NCBI GenBank assembly: GCA_025526995.1
Contig: JAHLKG010000014.1
Coordinates: 310,001-374,000, forward strand
Source: Powellomyces hirtus
Lineage: Eukaryota; Chytridiomycota; Chytridiomycetes; Spizellomycetales; Powellomycetaceae
DNA length: 64,000 nt
Direction of reading: 5' to 3'
Part shown: positions 53,406-64,000 of the stretch, piece after piece
How positions within the stretch are numbered: the first letter of the stretch is position 1
Layout of the letters: each line of letters opens with the position of its first letter
Position numbers and translations under genes: made by a program
The notes under the pieces: generated by a model
The model's input: the letters and a program-made list of their open reading frames with translations, nothing else
Told to the model about the DNA's origin: nothing
Database searches by the model: none

Positions 53406-53743
53406 GCTAGTCCTTAGATTAGATCCCAACTTGAAATCTCTGTTCAGAACACGTGACCATTATACCGGTGACGCTAAAAGCTGAATTGGATTACGTGTGA
53501 TTGTGTGATTGAAAAAAAAATAGATAAGTTCACTGGGCAAGAGAGACATTACCAATAAGATTTAAAATATAGAATATACATTCCCATACATACATCTCCA
53601 TGCATCTGACAAAGGTACATTATCATCTGCATTGGAAAAGCGCTTTGTAACCCTCTTGACGAAGGCCATACAAGCAGAGTACCTAAATTTGGTCAATTCT
53701 CTGCATTTTTGATAAAGTCTTGGAAACGCTGATATCTTTAATA
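53406..53743 (+). repeat. Old D-family repeat, right fragment
   Basis: GCTAGTCCTTAGATTAGATC, then TATACCGGTGACGCTAAAAG and GCTGATATCTTTAATA align to the D copies at 42113 and 49127 after the point where A inserted. Strongly diverged and with its CACGTG lost (TACGTG), so it is the oldest D copy. Confidence 0.75.
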
Positions 53744-54247
53744 GTACGGATATGCTTAGTGCTAAAAGCCAGAGTAGAAGTGCTGCTCTGTATGATTATC
53801 TCTATCCTTAGTACCAGACTATACACCTCTGCATTTAGACCTTGAAGATTTGTGCTCCAATGTACGGCTTTAATGGGGGTGTAGACAACTCTATTCTTTT
53901 TTGGAGGACCTTGAGCCCACCCGTTTATATACTTGTGTGTTGCCATAGCATAGAATGGAACACGTGCTGTCCAGACTTTGTACATCTGGCATCATACAGG
54001 AGTAATACAAGAACACGTGTGCTAGCTAACTAAACTAAACTAAAAACCCTTAAAGAATGTCCCTTTCACAAAGCAGGCTGCAGAAATGACTAAACAGCTT
54101 CAACTCCTGCTCTAATACTGGTCAACAAGATCTGAATAGACTTTACCTCACAATTAAGCTCTATTTCAAAATAGAGGCAGTCTTGAATAAGAAAATAATC
54201 AGATTAAACTATATTCTCTGATGCGCATTGCAAACTCTTCCACATTT
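53744..54247. other. Repeat remnant, no gene
   Basis: AT-rich. 54070-54110 matches the tail of repeat unit 1 (8876-8906), so part of this is probably the displaced end of repeat unit 2. A CTAAA-rich stretch lies at 54028-54044. I see no intact coding sequence. Confidence 0.5.
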
Positions 54248-54520
54248 TGTAATGAGGCGTGGCTCGCCAGCCTAAGCCTAGAAACGCGTTGGGAAGGGCC
54301 CTGCGTGTGATGGATGCTAGCGTAAGCACTTCAAAGGGTACTATGATTTAAGGATGGCCACAGATGACCATCACCTAACCGGGACATCCCCGTGGTCAAG
54401 AAGAAAAGAGGAATACTCCGACCAGGAGGTATTCAAGAGTTAGAGAACTTACAGTTAGAATTAGAGATAGGGATATCCCGAATAGAAGAGTAGACTCTGG
54501 CAACGGACCTAGTATTATTA
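54248..54520 (+). repeat. Old solo LTR of family A
   Basis: TGTAATGAGGCGTGGCTCGC to CCTAGTATTATTA aligns end to end with the A LTRs (275 bp) but differs at many sites; the last CA is lost. No internal sequence follows. It lies 270 bp upstream of the nucleotidyltransferase start. Confidence 0.8.
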
Positions 54521-54792
54521 GCACCATTGCTTGCGCGGTTATGATCTCTCCGAGACGCGAAGCCACATCCAAGCCACGCGAGTGAGTTCGAACGAAAGCC
54601 TCGTTCGTTCAGTTCAAAGTCCCCTCCCACAGCTGAGTTTGAGAACGACAAACTATTTCTGTGTGGTAAGTTAATCCGGCTCCCAAGCAGAGCGGATCTG
54701 TCACGATTCTTCAAACTGGTACTTGCTGACCGCGATGCTTTCTCCTCTATATTCTTCATCGAAGGTTATATTTATTTTTCCCCGAAAACAAC

Positions 54793-56245
54793 ATGAACGC
54801 GGACGGCTCTCAGACTAATCATGTTCCCACCCGCGATGAGCTCTTCGCAAAATGGCTTGCTGGTCTCCACGCAGAGATCCGCAAATTTGCGCAAACTCAT
54901 GCCATGAATAAATCAGACCAAAGTGAGTGACAATGAAATCTTAGGGTTCCGTCTGCGGAGTCTGACCCGTTTGACGCCAGTGTTTCGTCAGTGGATCCTG
55001 ACAAAGGTGGCGTTTCCCGTGCCAATATCCATGCCCATAAACAGGACTTATGGAGCCAATGCAGGTGCGAAACATAGTGAAGGACAAATTTGGAGAGACG
55101 GCATACGTGGAATGCTTCGGATCGAGTCTGACAGGTTAGCTGGATCACGATCTCCTTCGTTGATGAGGCACGAGATCTATACATTCAATTTCCACGCCAG
55201 GATTGATTTTGCCGTCTAGCGATATCGATCTCGCCCTCCACTATGCTGATCCCAACAAGGTACAAAGTTCGTCACGCGTAGGCACCTCAGGTTTCGACGA
55301 GACGTTTGGCGAACCGGAACGCGACCGCAATATGGAAACCTTGCGTCGCTTGCAAGAAGCTATTCTTGATTCAACGCTTCCATTGTCTCCAGTGTTCGCC
55401 TCGTTCCTGCCAGCGTTCCTGTCTTGAAACTTCAAGAAAAAACCACGGGCATCCTGATTGACATCACAATCAATAATAAGGACGGGGCCGCGTCCAGTAG
55501 ACAAGTCAACTTGTGGATCGAAGGTTATGAACCGTTGTTCCCAATGACTCTCTTGATCAAGCACTATCTATATACCGCCGGTCTTAACGACACATACACG
55601 GGCGGCTTTGGATCGTTCCTCGTGGTCAATCTTCTCGTGTTCTTGTTCAAGCAGCAGCCCGCTCTCCTTGACCGTCCTCATCGTTACGCGATCCTGCTCC
55701 TGGCCTTTCTGCGCTTCTACGGAACCCTCTTCGACTATAGCAAATGGGGGATCTCTGCGTTCACCGGTCGTCCATTCTTGCTCGCCACACACACAAGAGA
55801 CTGGGACAATAAACGTCGATCCGATGCAGGAGCATTTCCTTTGGTCGTAGAAGATCCCACAAATCCGAAGCATGATATTGGACGCAGTGGCTATCACGCA
55901 GGTACGTCCCATCAACGCCCCTCATTCCATTCACTGTCAAGCATAGATCAACTGACGAACGCGCTTCCGATGTCACGCGGAATTCTCACCACTTGGTCAA
56001 TAATGATTCTCTTTGCAGCGAACGTATTGCAGAGATTCAGAGATGACTTCAAACGCCTGCTGGAAATCTTCGCTCGCTATGTGACATCCAAGAGCAATCC
56101 TACCGACAACAACCGGGCAAGTGATGGTGATATTCTCCTCACATGGCTCGGGTCAGGCGCGGCGGAAGTCGAGGCCGGCTTCCACGCGCGTCGAGAGTTT
56201 ATCTCAAACCTCCACGAAGGCATTGAGTCATGCACCAGTTTCTGA
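54793..56245 (+). CDS. Non-canonical poly(A) polymerase / nucleotidyltransferase (Trf4/Cid1 type), frame break
   Basis: Adds nucleotides to RNA 3' ends in RNA surveillance (family knowledge). Exons: 54793-54922, 55045-55134, 55201-55901, 56019-56245; introns 122, 66 and 117 nt with good phases. Motifs: helix LAGLHAEIRKFAQTH, catalytic YVECFGSSLTG and LPSSDIDLALHY (two Asp), third-Asp strand TGILIDITINN, PAP-associated region LNDTYTGGFGSFLVVNLLVF and LLAFLRFYGTLFDYSKWGIS, then LVVEDPTNPKHDIGRSGY typical of Trf4/PAPD5. Between ILDSTLP (frame 0) and VRLVPASVPVLKLQEK the frame must change near 55385-55395. The exon total is one base short of a multiple of three. Either an indel has broken the gene, or an alternative intron 55304-55392 (GTTTGG...CTCCAG) restores phase but drops a helix the family usually keeps. 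Confidence 0.75.
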
Positions 56246-57195
56246 TGTGCCCGTGACACACCGTCAATCACTTTCTTTCTTTCCGTGCGTACCGTACTGG
56301 TCGTTGGCTATTATCTCCCCCACTATTAACCGTAGTATTATGTGATCGAGATCGCGTTGCACAGTTGCCTGAATCAGAATAAAAAACCCTTCAAGTTCTT
56401 CAATCTTTGCCTGAGCTTGCGCAATCCTGAAATTTTTGCGAAAAGAAGTAGCTCTAGATCATTTGTTATGATGTTCCGAATGGTGGAAAAAACGAAGGCC
56501 ACGGTTGTGTTATAGCGCATCCCACGTTATGACAGGAGTTTTTTTTTTTTCTTGCGTTTACTAGGTGCGAGGTTGCACTGGCACCCTTTTTCCCGACTGA
56601 AAGCCCAGTTAAACCCGAGAAGCCACCCTTGCGGACGCACAAGGTACACAAAGATGCCATGCGGACGCAGGCGAGCAGGCCGGCAATTATGGAGGTTCAA
56701 GTTGTAGCTGGACAACTTTCTTCTGCCTGTGTTTGTGCCAGCTTGTTGTCTTCCTCCGACAATTTCCAGCTTCTGCGTGGTGTCGAAGTGTGCTTCTGCG
56801 CGTCGGCGTGTGGCAGGACCGGCGTCGGGTTCCGCTCTCTACCGACCAACCGCAAGTAATACCAAAGTCCAAACTAATTTGTCGGGACGCGGTACGCGCT
56901 CCGCTACCAGACAACTGGCACCGCGCTTCGATCAAGTGTGATTGGCAAAAACTGCGCCAGCAAGCGTCAACCAACCTTGTTCCCTCTTCCCAGATATCGA
57001 AAACAAACATGATGATGGTGACAAACAACAGCCAAGAAGACTGCATCGCACAATCGGCGGGAAGGATGAGGGCTCAGTGGAGTCTAGCGGAGCATGGCAA
57101 AGGCCAATCCTCCAGAATTCAGATAAATAGCGCGGTCAGGATGGGTTCCCCTTCGTTTGCCCAGTCCACTCTCCACCCCTCCCCCTCCCTCCTCC
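56246..57195. promoter_or_regulatory. Intergenic / upstream region of the S41 peptidase
   Basis: 950 bp between nucleotidyltransferase stop and peptidase start. Contains an oligo-T run at 56539-56550. A CT-rich leader (57163-57195) runs up to the ATG, as is common before highly expressed fungal genes. No other gene is convincing. Confidence 0.45.
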
Positions 57196-59700
57196 ATGCA
57201 CATCACAAGCGCACTCCTGCCCCTCCTCGGCGCCGCAGCCCTTGTCAGCGCTCAGGCACCTGCCACCCGTCGCTATGGTGTCCTGAAGGACGTGCGTCCC
57301 GAGCTTGGCTTTGCCAACTACAGCCCGGCCCAGAAGGTGCAGGTCGCCGACCAGGTTGCGCAGACGCTCCAGGTCTTTGCCCACCAGTACGTCAAGATCG
57401 ACAACTACGGTGTCAATGCCCAGAAGGAAATTGCCGAGTTCCAAAAGAAGGCGGCGACTCTGTCCCACCGCGACTACCACTACGGCCTCGCCAGGCTCTT
57501 CCTCTCCCTCCGCGATTTCCACACCAACTACTACATCCCGGGCGCCCACTCGTGCTACGGTTTCGTCACCCCCTTCCAGTTCGACTTTGTCGAGTCCAAG
57601 GACATTGTCAACGACCCCCGCATCATCGTCAAGTCTCTGACCATCAACCCCGACATTGTCAACAAGGCCGGAAAGGCCAAGGTCGCTCTCGTCCAGCCCG
57701 GTGATGTCCTCACCAAGATTGACGGCATCTCCTTCAAGGAGCACTGGAAGCGTACCCAGAAGGAGACTGGAGGCGCCAACCAGTTCGGCGGATACCGTGC
57801 TGCTCTCTCCCTCCTCTCGTCCCGCAACGGTAAACTCTACCCCGCCCCCGAGAACGATGAGATCAACTTCACCTTCCAGCGTGCTGGTGTCGCCCAGCCT
57901 TTCAACGTCACCATCCCTTGGGTGACTGTTGGCAACAAGGCCTGCCTGGCTGATGCCCCCGGAGGTGGCCAGGCTTTCACCAAGCAGCTGTTCCACGGCC
58001 CCAACGTGAACAAGAAGAGCAAGACCCTCGATGCCGTCAAGCCCGACAGCCCTCTCGACGGTGTGGAACTCTTCCCCAACGCGTACGCTGATGTTGTCCT
58101 GACTCCTACCAAATCCACCATTGTCCACTGGGCCATCTACAAGCATAACGGTGCCAACCTCGGTATCCTGCGTCTTGACGCCTTCACCGAGTCCGGTCAG
58201 CCCGACACCACCCTCGCCGAGACCGAGTTCCGCAACCTGCTCCTCAACGAGCTCGCCGAAACCGACTCTCTGCTCATCGACATCCGTGACAACGGAGGTG
58301 GCTCCCTCAACCTGGCCGACGGTCTGCCCCAGCTTTTCGTCCCCGACTACCAGCCCGGTCTCGGCCGTGCTCTCATCAGCAACAACAACCGCGTCATCTT
58401 TGTCAACAACACCCAGGGTGGTCCCGACTGGAAGGCTGCCTTCGAGGCCGCCAAGCCTGGAGACAAGTACTCCAAGCCCATCCCCTTCAACAGCGTTGAG
58501 CAGACTAACGAGCTCGGTCAGATCTACCTGAAGCCGGTCGGTATCTTCACGGATGCCAACTGCTACTCTGCTTGCGACACCTTTGCCGCTGCCATGCAGG
58601 ACAACTCGGGTGCCATCATTTACGGTGAGGACGGTACAACTGGAGCTGGAGGTGCCAACGTCATCCAGCACCGCGCCAACCTTATCCCCATGGCCCCCAC
58701 CATCTACAAGCCCCTGCCCTACCAAGACGTTGACGCCAACGGTGCCATCCGTCTCGGTGCCCCCGACTTCCGTATCTCGTGGCGTGCGACCATGCGTGTC
58801 AAAAAAAACAACGGTCAGCTCATTGAGGACCGTGGTGTTCTGACCGACCGCGTCATCCGCCCCCGCACTGAAGACTTCACCGTCAACCAGGCCACCGGCA
58901 AATCCACCCAGTTCGAGCGCATTGCCAAGGAGCTCAAGCGTAACGGCGAGCTGACTCGCAAGAACGGCCGCTTCTTCCAGTCTCCTCTCAACCTCACCCG
59001 TGCCGTCACCGGTGCCAAGCTCTCCTTCCCCTACACTTCCCAGTGGATCAAGTCCCTCGAGATCCGCGACGGCACCAACAAGGTTGTCGGCAAGGCCTCT
59101 CCTTCCCCTCACTTCCGCCGCACCTCGGGCACCATCCAATCCTCCGCCACCATCACCACCCTCGGCCGCTTCAAATTCACCATCTTCGGATTCGACGAGT
59201 CCAAGAAGCAGATCCTCAAGACTAAGCGTGATGTCATCGTCACTCCCGGCACTGACAAGTTCCTGAAGGTCGCCGCTGGCCAGACCTGGAACTTTGCCAA
59301 GTCTGCTTCCTCTGCTTTCTCTGCCGTCTACAACACCGTCGCTACCCCCGCTGCCAACGGCTGGCAAGTCGGCGAGACCTCCCTCGTGGTCGGTGATGGC
59401 AAGCAGTACCTCGACAACGTGAACTCTGCTTTCTCCATCTTCGCCAACGTCCCCGCCGGTGCCAAGCTCGCAACCGCCTTCGACTTCCTCACCGAGGCCG
59501 ACTACGACTACTTCACCATCTCTGTCCGCCCCATCGCTGCTGCTGCGCCTACCATCCTCTTCGTGCAGTCTGGCAAGGGCACCGTCGAAACCGCCTACGA
59601 CCTCCCCGCCGGCGACGTCGAGATCCAGTTCCTGTTCACGTCTGACGGTGGTGTCACCGACCGTGGTGCCGTTGTCTCCAAGATCGCTATCCAGGCTTAA
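57196..59700 (+). CDS. Secreted S41-family serine peptidase
   Basis: 834 residues, no intron. ATG 57196 follows a CT-rich leader and gives a clear signal peptide (MHITSALLPLLGAAALVSAQ), so it is probably secreted. S41 features: DFHTNYY near residues 108-114, PDZ-like QPGDVLTKIDGI near 175-186, DIRDNGGGS at 362-370, and the nucleophile region NCYSACDTFAAAM with candidate Ser458. The last ~180 residues are beta-rich and unassigned. Codon third positions are almost all C or G, unlike neighbouring genes, which suggests strong expression. It likely degrades extracellular protein for nutrition; substrate unknown. The usual catalytic Lys was not located with certainty. Confidence 0.88.
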   Translation: MHITSALLPLLGAAALVSAQAPATRRYGVLKDVRPELGFANYSPAQKVQVADQVAQTLQVFAHQYVKIDNYGVNAQKEIAEFQKKAATLSHRDYHYGLARLFLSLRDFHTNYYIPGAHSCYGFVTPFQFDFVESKDIVNDPRIIVKSLTINPDIVNKAGKAKVALVQPGDVLTKIDGISFKEHWKRTQKETGGANQFGGYRAALSLLSSRNGKLYPAPENDEINFTFQRAGVAQPFNVTIPWVTVGNKACLADAPGGGQAFTKQLFHGPNVNKKSKTLDAVKPDSPLDGVELFPNAYADVVLTPTKSTIVHWAIYKHNGANLGILRLDAFTESGQPDTTLAETEFRNLLLNELAETDSLLIDIRDNGGGSLNLADGLPQLFVPDYQPGLGRALISNNNRVIFVNNTQGGPDWKAAFEAAKPGDKYSKPIPFNSVEQTNELGQIYLKPVGIFTDANCYSACDTFAAAMQDNSGAIIYGEDGTTGAGGANVIQHRANLIPMAPTIYKPLPYQDVDANGAIRLGAPDFRISWRATMRVKKNNGQLIEDRGVLTDRVIRPRTEDFTVNQATGKSTQFERIAKELKRNGELTRKNGRFFQSPLNLTRAVTGAKLSFPYTSQWIKSLEIRDGTNKVVGKASPSPHFRRTSGTIQSSATITTLGRFKFTIFGFDESKKQILKTKRDVIVTPGTDKFLKVAAGQTWNFAKSASSAFSAVYNTVATPAANGWQVGETSLVVGDGKQYLDNVNSAFSIFANVPAGAKLATAFDFLTEADYDYFTISVRPIAAAAPTILFVQSGKGTVETAYDLPAGDVEIQFLFTSDGGVTDRGAVVSKIAIQA

Positions 59701-60400
59701 ACTAGATATACCACATAGACTTCCATCACCCTTAGAGTATCACCCCCATCTACAGTACCCCGCTTGCTTCAACTCTCATCTCCGATGCAAAATAGATGAA
59801 AGAGAAGGTGTAGATCACCTCTCTACATACCATATAACTGTTTCGGATTTTCCATTTCTGTGCTATCTTGAATTGAGACCCGCTTTCTTACTACGCTGTC
59901 ACTCTGAAGCAATCAAACATCAGGTAGTCTAGCGTTACTACTACCGAGTAGGACTTGAAACATCACATAGTAGCATTCGCATGGGTCCCACTGATTTTCG
60001 GCCTTCGTTGGATGTACGAATTTCCTTGCGATGATGGACTTACGATCATTTGTTCGCAAGCAAACGAACCGAGAGAACGAGACATTCGGGTGAGCATGCT
60101 ATACTGTATGTGCACGTAAATATGCAGTGGGATGGAAGACATCCGAATGAAGTCACCCTCGATCATATGCTATAGCCCAAGATGAACGTACGGGCCCTCG
60201 TGACGCTGCCCGGGTGTTGCAGTGCTTGTTAACACATTGGGAAGTTTTGTCAATGAATATGTATTGCATCCAACCATGAAAAGTCAAGCGAAGTGGACTA
60301 GGGTTACTAGTCTACAACTATGATATAGTGCACCCAGAGCTATGGTTTTGTCACGGCGCTCCAGATTCGGCATCGAATGAATGAGATGAAAGAAGCTAAT
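59701..60400. other. Convergent 3' intergenic region
   Basis: 700 bp between the stops of the S41 peptidase (+) and the dehydrogenase (-). No gene, repeat or RNA recognised. Confidence 0.5.
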
Positions 60401-62435
60401 TTAGTGCTGCGTGGGCATGTTCACATCGGCCTGCGAAGAGGTCGCGTCCTCGTGGCGCCAGAGCTGAGTTATGGTCTTGGTGGACGTGTAGAACTGGACT
60501 CCGCTCTTTCCGTAGAAGTTCAAATCACCCTGGATACTGCCACGGCTTCCAGTGAACGAGAACATGGGCAATGGGACAGGGATAGGAACGTTGACACCGA
60601 CTTGACCAACGTCAATCTGTTCCGTGAACTTGCGAGCGATAGCACCAGAGTTCGTGAAGATCGCGGTTCCGTTGCCGTAAGGGTTGCTGTTGACCATCTT
60701 GATGGCATCATCCAGAGTCTCAGCAAACAAGCAGACAAGGACAGGGCCGAAAATCTCCTCCGTGTAGCACTTCATGGAAGGAGTGACACCAGAGAGGATG
60801 GTCGGTCCAACGAAGTTTCCGTCCTTGTACTTCTCAGCCATCTTAATGTTGCGTCCATCCAGCAGCAGAGTGGCACCCTCGTCAACACCGGACTGGATCA
60901 ACTGATGGCAACGCTCCTTGGCCTGAGGTGTGATCATAGGTCCAAGATCCGCGCCCTTTTCGAACCCTCCAGTCACCTTCAATTTGGCAGCACGTTCGAC
61001 AAGCTCTGGGAGCCAATCCTTCGCCTTTCCGACAAACACGGCAGTGGACAAGGCCATGCAACGCTGACCAGCAGCACCGAAAGCCGCACCGACAAGCTGG
61101 TTGAGAGTGTGGTTCTTGTTGGCATCGGGCATGATGACACCGTGGTTCTTGGCACCCAGGTTGGCTTGCACACGTTTGCCGTTAGCAGTTCCGCGGGCAA
61201 AGATGTACTTGCCGGCGTGGTCGGAGCCGACAAAGGAGATGGCCTTGACGGCCGGGTCGTCGCAAAGGAAGTTGACGGTGTCAACACCTATAATAGGACC
61301 TCAGTGTGAGTGCGCGGAACGCCCCATTGGTCAATTGGATACATACCTCCGTGAACCACGTTCAAAACACCCTTAGGAACACCGGCTTGTTCAGCAAGCT
61401 TAGCGAGGAGCATCATAGCACCAGGGTCACGTTCAGATGGTTTCATGACGCAGGTGTTACCGGTGGCAATGGCTAATGGGAACATCCACTGTGAAGCGCA
61501 GAGAACACCGGGTTAGTCGAATGTACATCATCCATTTCGTCCTGAGATAGACTTACCAGGGGAATCATGGCCGGGAAGTTGAATGGCGCAATACCAGCAA
61601 CGACACCCAATGGTTCGCGGATGGTGAATGTGTCCATGTCAGTGGCGACGGGAAGCTGCTCGCCCATCAAGAGGGACGGGATACCACACGCGTTCTCGAC
61701 ACTGTTGAGCGAACGCGTATGAGCAGAATGTTCGACAAAACACCCGCTGCTTTTGAGACCTACACTTGCAGACCACGAAGCACATCTCCCTTAGCATCTG
61801 CGAAGGTCTTTCCCTGCTCGGTAGTGATAGAGATAGCGAGCTCATCCTAATATGACTCAAAGGTCAACACCTGGACAAGCAGAACAATCTGCCCGGATGA
61901 AATGGTATACCATGTGGTCGCGAACAAGAAGCTGCAGGTTAAGCATAATGCGCTGCCTGGCAAGGACACTGCTCTTCCTCCATGTCTTGAAGGCCTCAGC
62001 GGCAGTCCGGGACGCGTGCTCGAGTTCCGCTGGGGTGGCTTGCGGGACCATAGTCACAAGCTCCTGGGTGGCCTACAAGACAAGTATGGGAAAGTCATTC
62101 AGGAGAGACCTCACAGAGCAGGTGTTCCTGTTGTAGTCACTTACTGGGTTACGGAGCTCGAACCATTTGTCGGTCTGGGACTCGAAAAACTCGCCATTTA
62201 CGTAGAGCTTGGTGTTTCCAACCTTCTGTGTGGCAGGCTTGGCGGCAGCAGCTGCAACGCATCGCTTTTGTGCGTACAGGCAGGTGCGCGAAAGCGACTA
62301 TACATGACCATAAACGAGGTGGGTGAGTATTTGCTCTGGGGTGAATTACTGTTTGCGGTCGCCAGTGTTTGCGGTCGGGATGAGTGACGGTACCTGAGGA
62401 GCGCGCACGGCTGCGGCGAATCGTGTGAATTGCAT
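60401..62435 (-). CDS. ALDH6A1: Methylmalonate-semialdehyde dehydrogenase, mitochondrial (7 exons)
   Basis: Oxidises methylmalonate and malonate semialdehyde to propionyl- and acetyl-CoA in valine and pyrimidine breakdown, using NAD and CoA (family knowledge). Exons on the minus strand: 62435-62394, 62297-62145, 62072-61911, 61846-61764, 61701-61557, 61488-61347, 61287-60401; total 1,614 nt, 537 residues, all phases consistent. Exon 1 ([14 protein letters not shown]) and [20 protein letters not shown] form an Arg/Ala-rich mitochondrial presequence. Motifs: [29 protein letters not shown], the catalytic Cys in [11 protein letters not shown] (residue 319), and [14 protein letters not shown], which is typical of ALDH6 among aldehyde dehydrogenases. 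Introns are 59-96 nt. Confidence 0.95.
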
Positions 62436-62653
62436 TGCTAATTTGTCTTTCTTTACAGAAACGCAAAGAGAGCTGAGATGACAAGCAAGCGTTGGATATA
62501 TTTCACGAAGCAGTTCTTAGAATTCCGTCTTCAAAAAGAGAAGGCCGAGAAAAAAAAAGATGCTTTGTCGAAGTGTTGTTGTAAGAGTTGTTGTTTGTGC
62601 AAGACGCCAGGTGACTCGACGCGTGACTGGCAATGCTCACCAACCGCACACAG

Positions 62654-62700
<47 letters not shown>

Positions 62701-63770
62701 AGACCCTACTCTCCGCATGTGGATTATCAGAACAGTGACAATGCTCTTACAGGCACAGTTACCCGTACCGGTATGGTACCGGTAGGCTTGGTTGTCGCTC
62801 AGCATTTGCAAGACAAGCTGTCAGTAATATTGACAATACGGAAGAGTGACACATTACTGCAAAATTGCTACGGCACATTTTCCACAATCCACTATTATAT
62901 CTACGTAAGAAGAGCTGTCAATACTTCCAACAAGGACGCGTCGACCAGCACCACCCGACTACTGCCGTCATCTCGGCCAGGCTCGGATGCGAACTCCCTC
63001 ACCATTTACGGGGGTTATCTACCTGAGTGTCTGAATGTGTTACAGATTGATGGTATGTACTGTAAATGTCTTGTTATGGGCCACATCTGGGCAAGGACAT
63101 GATAGCCAGCCACCAGAGATACTGCTGCACGATAATGAATACCGGTTCCTCACGGGTACTCTCATGCCTCTGATAAATGCCATGTGAATTGCCACCGAGG
63201 GGTTTGAGCAATTAAGAATCTGAATTTGTCGCAAAGTTCTCCAGAGGTCTGCGATTGTGAACCTCCGAATCAGCACCATTGATGGATGCGACTGTGATCT
63301 AGCACCTTCTCTCTAGCTTCCGATGCGCTAGATTCATAGCTATTCTGTTCTCCATATGTCTATCAGATCAGTCATCTCTCCTATTCTGTACCCACATGCC
63401 TATAATGGAAACGAGGGACCTTGAATGATTTGCGATTCCTTGCCGACCGACATCCACCTTGGAGAAGATTACACATGCGCAACAACAGCAGTCCACTCGA
63501 CATACCATAATACAGTAAGTCCCTCATCACATCATTTCAGAATAATATCAATAAATGGGTGCATCCAGAAGTCGAGTATTTCAGGGTGCAGACTATAGTT
63601 GAAGAGATACCAGATGTAGGCTGCTCTCGGCCACACGAAAGTCCCCCTCGTGACGGACGGAGCGTGCGTGGCAAGGCCGAATGAATGATGAGCGTCGCGT
63701 CGCGGGCGAGCGGGCGAGACCGACGAGCGAGAAAGTGCGAAGGAGCTATCCATCCATCCATCCAGCACAA
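62436..63770. other. Intergenic region with microsatellites
   Basis: 1.3 kb between the dehydrogenase start and a probable gene start at 63771. Holds a CAA repeat (62654-62700), a short palindromic run ACCGGTATGGTACCGGT near 62769-62785 and CCAT repeats (63750-63763). Open frames here cross the CAA repeat and look fortuitous. No RNA gene seen. Confidence 0.5.
62654..62700. repeat. CAA trinucleotide microsatellite
   Basis: About 15 uninterrupted ACA/CAA units. It lies about 220 bp upstream of the dehydrogenase ATG, possibly in its promoter. Confidence 0.95.
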
Positions 63771-64000
63771 ATGGACGTTATAAGCTCAAACCCATTCGGT
63801 ATGTATTCACTTGCTTCCATCCATCCATCCATCCGTCACACGACGATGCAGGCAGAACCTATGTGCGGATTGTCGACGCCAAAAATTTAGCAAAGCCACG
63901 AAGACGTAGAATGTTGGAATGAGGCGCGGAAGGATTCGAAACAGATCACCCCCCGAGTTCGAAGACCGATTCACACACGAAAGAGATCTCTAAAATTTCC
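63771..64000 (+). CDS. 5' end of a probable C2-domain gene
   Basis: ATG 63771 reads MDVISSNPF, then a GTATGT donor at 63799 and an acceptor GATGCAG ending at 63851 (53-nt intron, phase 1). Exon 2 reads GRTYVRIVDAKNLAKPRR. The pattern VRIVDAKNLA is the usual first strand of a C2 domain (Ca2+/phospholipid binding). Exon 2 must end by about 63910, because an in-frame TGA follows. The rest is beyond the window. CCAT/TCCA repeats occur in both the leader and the intron. Based on a short match, so uncertain. Confidence 0.4.

Noticed and set aside
54028..54044. CTAAACTAAACTAAA run as interstitial telomere repeat
   Set aside because: Only about three imperfect units and not TTAGGG-like.
57136..59367. 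743-codon open frame on the minus strand
   Set aside because: Exactly opposite the S41 peptidase, whose G/C-rich third positions remove antisense stops. The conceptual protein is a low-complexity Gly/Val/Glu string.
62560..63102. 180-codon plus-strand frame with a poly-Gln run
   Set aside because: The Gln run is the CAA microsatellite. The rest shows no domain and no codon bias.

Overview
The window comes from a fungal nuclear genome. The evidence is short GT-AG introns (about 52-120 nt), a Pap1/Yap-type bZIP protein, an MMS19 gene with ten exons, a secreted S41 protease, and LTR retrotransposons of the chromovirus and copia types. An early-diverging (chytrid-like) fungus is my best guess, but this is weak inference and nothing here fixes the phylum. 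No rRNA, tRNA, CRISPR array or bacterial-type operon was seen.

Layout. 1-199: last exon of an unknown gene. 770-4636 (-): MMS19, divergent from a bZIP transcription factor at 5129-6586 (+). 6587-10274: repeat-rich intergenic DNA with a poly-C tract, a candidate inverted-repeat element, and two diverged copies of an unrecognised, decayed gene family. 10275-53743: one very large nested retrotransposon nest. 54248-54520: an old solo LTR. 54793-56245 (+): nucleotidyltransferase of the Trf4/Cid1 type with a frame break. 57196-59700 (+): secreted S41 peptidase. 60401-62435 (-): methylmalonate-semialdehyde dehydrogenase. 63771-end (+): probable 5' end of a C2-domain gene.

The nest is read from the outside in. 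An old LTR-like repeat (family D) was split by a Ty3/gypsy element (family A). A's two 275-bp LTRs lie 43 kb apart yet are still flanked by the same 5-bp target duplication, TCAAT. Inside A sits an array of chromovirus copies (family B, Ty3/gypsy with a C-terminal chromodomain, 396-422 bp LTRs). The array was partly built by unequal exchange: a block near 16.2-21.0 kb recurs exactly 20,934 bp further on. Family C, a Ty1/copia element with 239-bp LTRs, is inserted in the B array (C1, 20997-31554, minus strand, TSD ATGAA), in A's reverse transcriptase (C2, 43394-49126, plus) and in another B copy (C3, 49503-51055, minus). Younger D copies lie at 42113-42484 and 49127-49502.

The most unusual content is family C. 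It has a chromodomain between integrase and reverse transcriptase, which is not the usual place or superfamily for that module. Its pol carries three head-to-tail copies of a 2,192-bp module (integrase C-terminal half, chromodomain, RT, RNase H), so some open frames read RT-RNaseH-integrase, an order normally seen in gypsy elements. C1 also carries an antisense open frame next to its 3' LTR. Families A and B both have a GGATTTT heptamer in correct register in the gag-pol overlap, suggesting -1 frameshifting. Many stops in A, B and C look like C-to-T changes (CGA to TGA), suggesting methylation-deamination or RIP-like decay.

Gene models were built by hand from splice signals and reading phase. 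MMS19 gives 1,090 residues and the dehydrogenase 537, both fully in frame.
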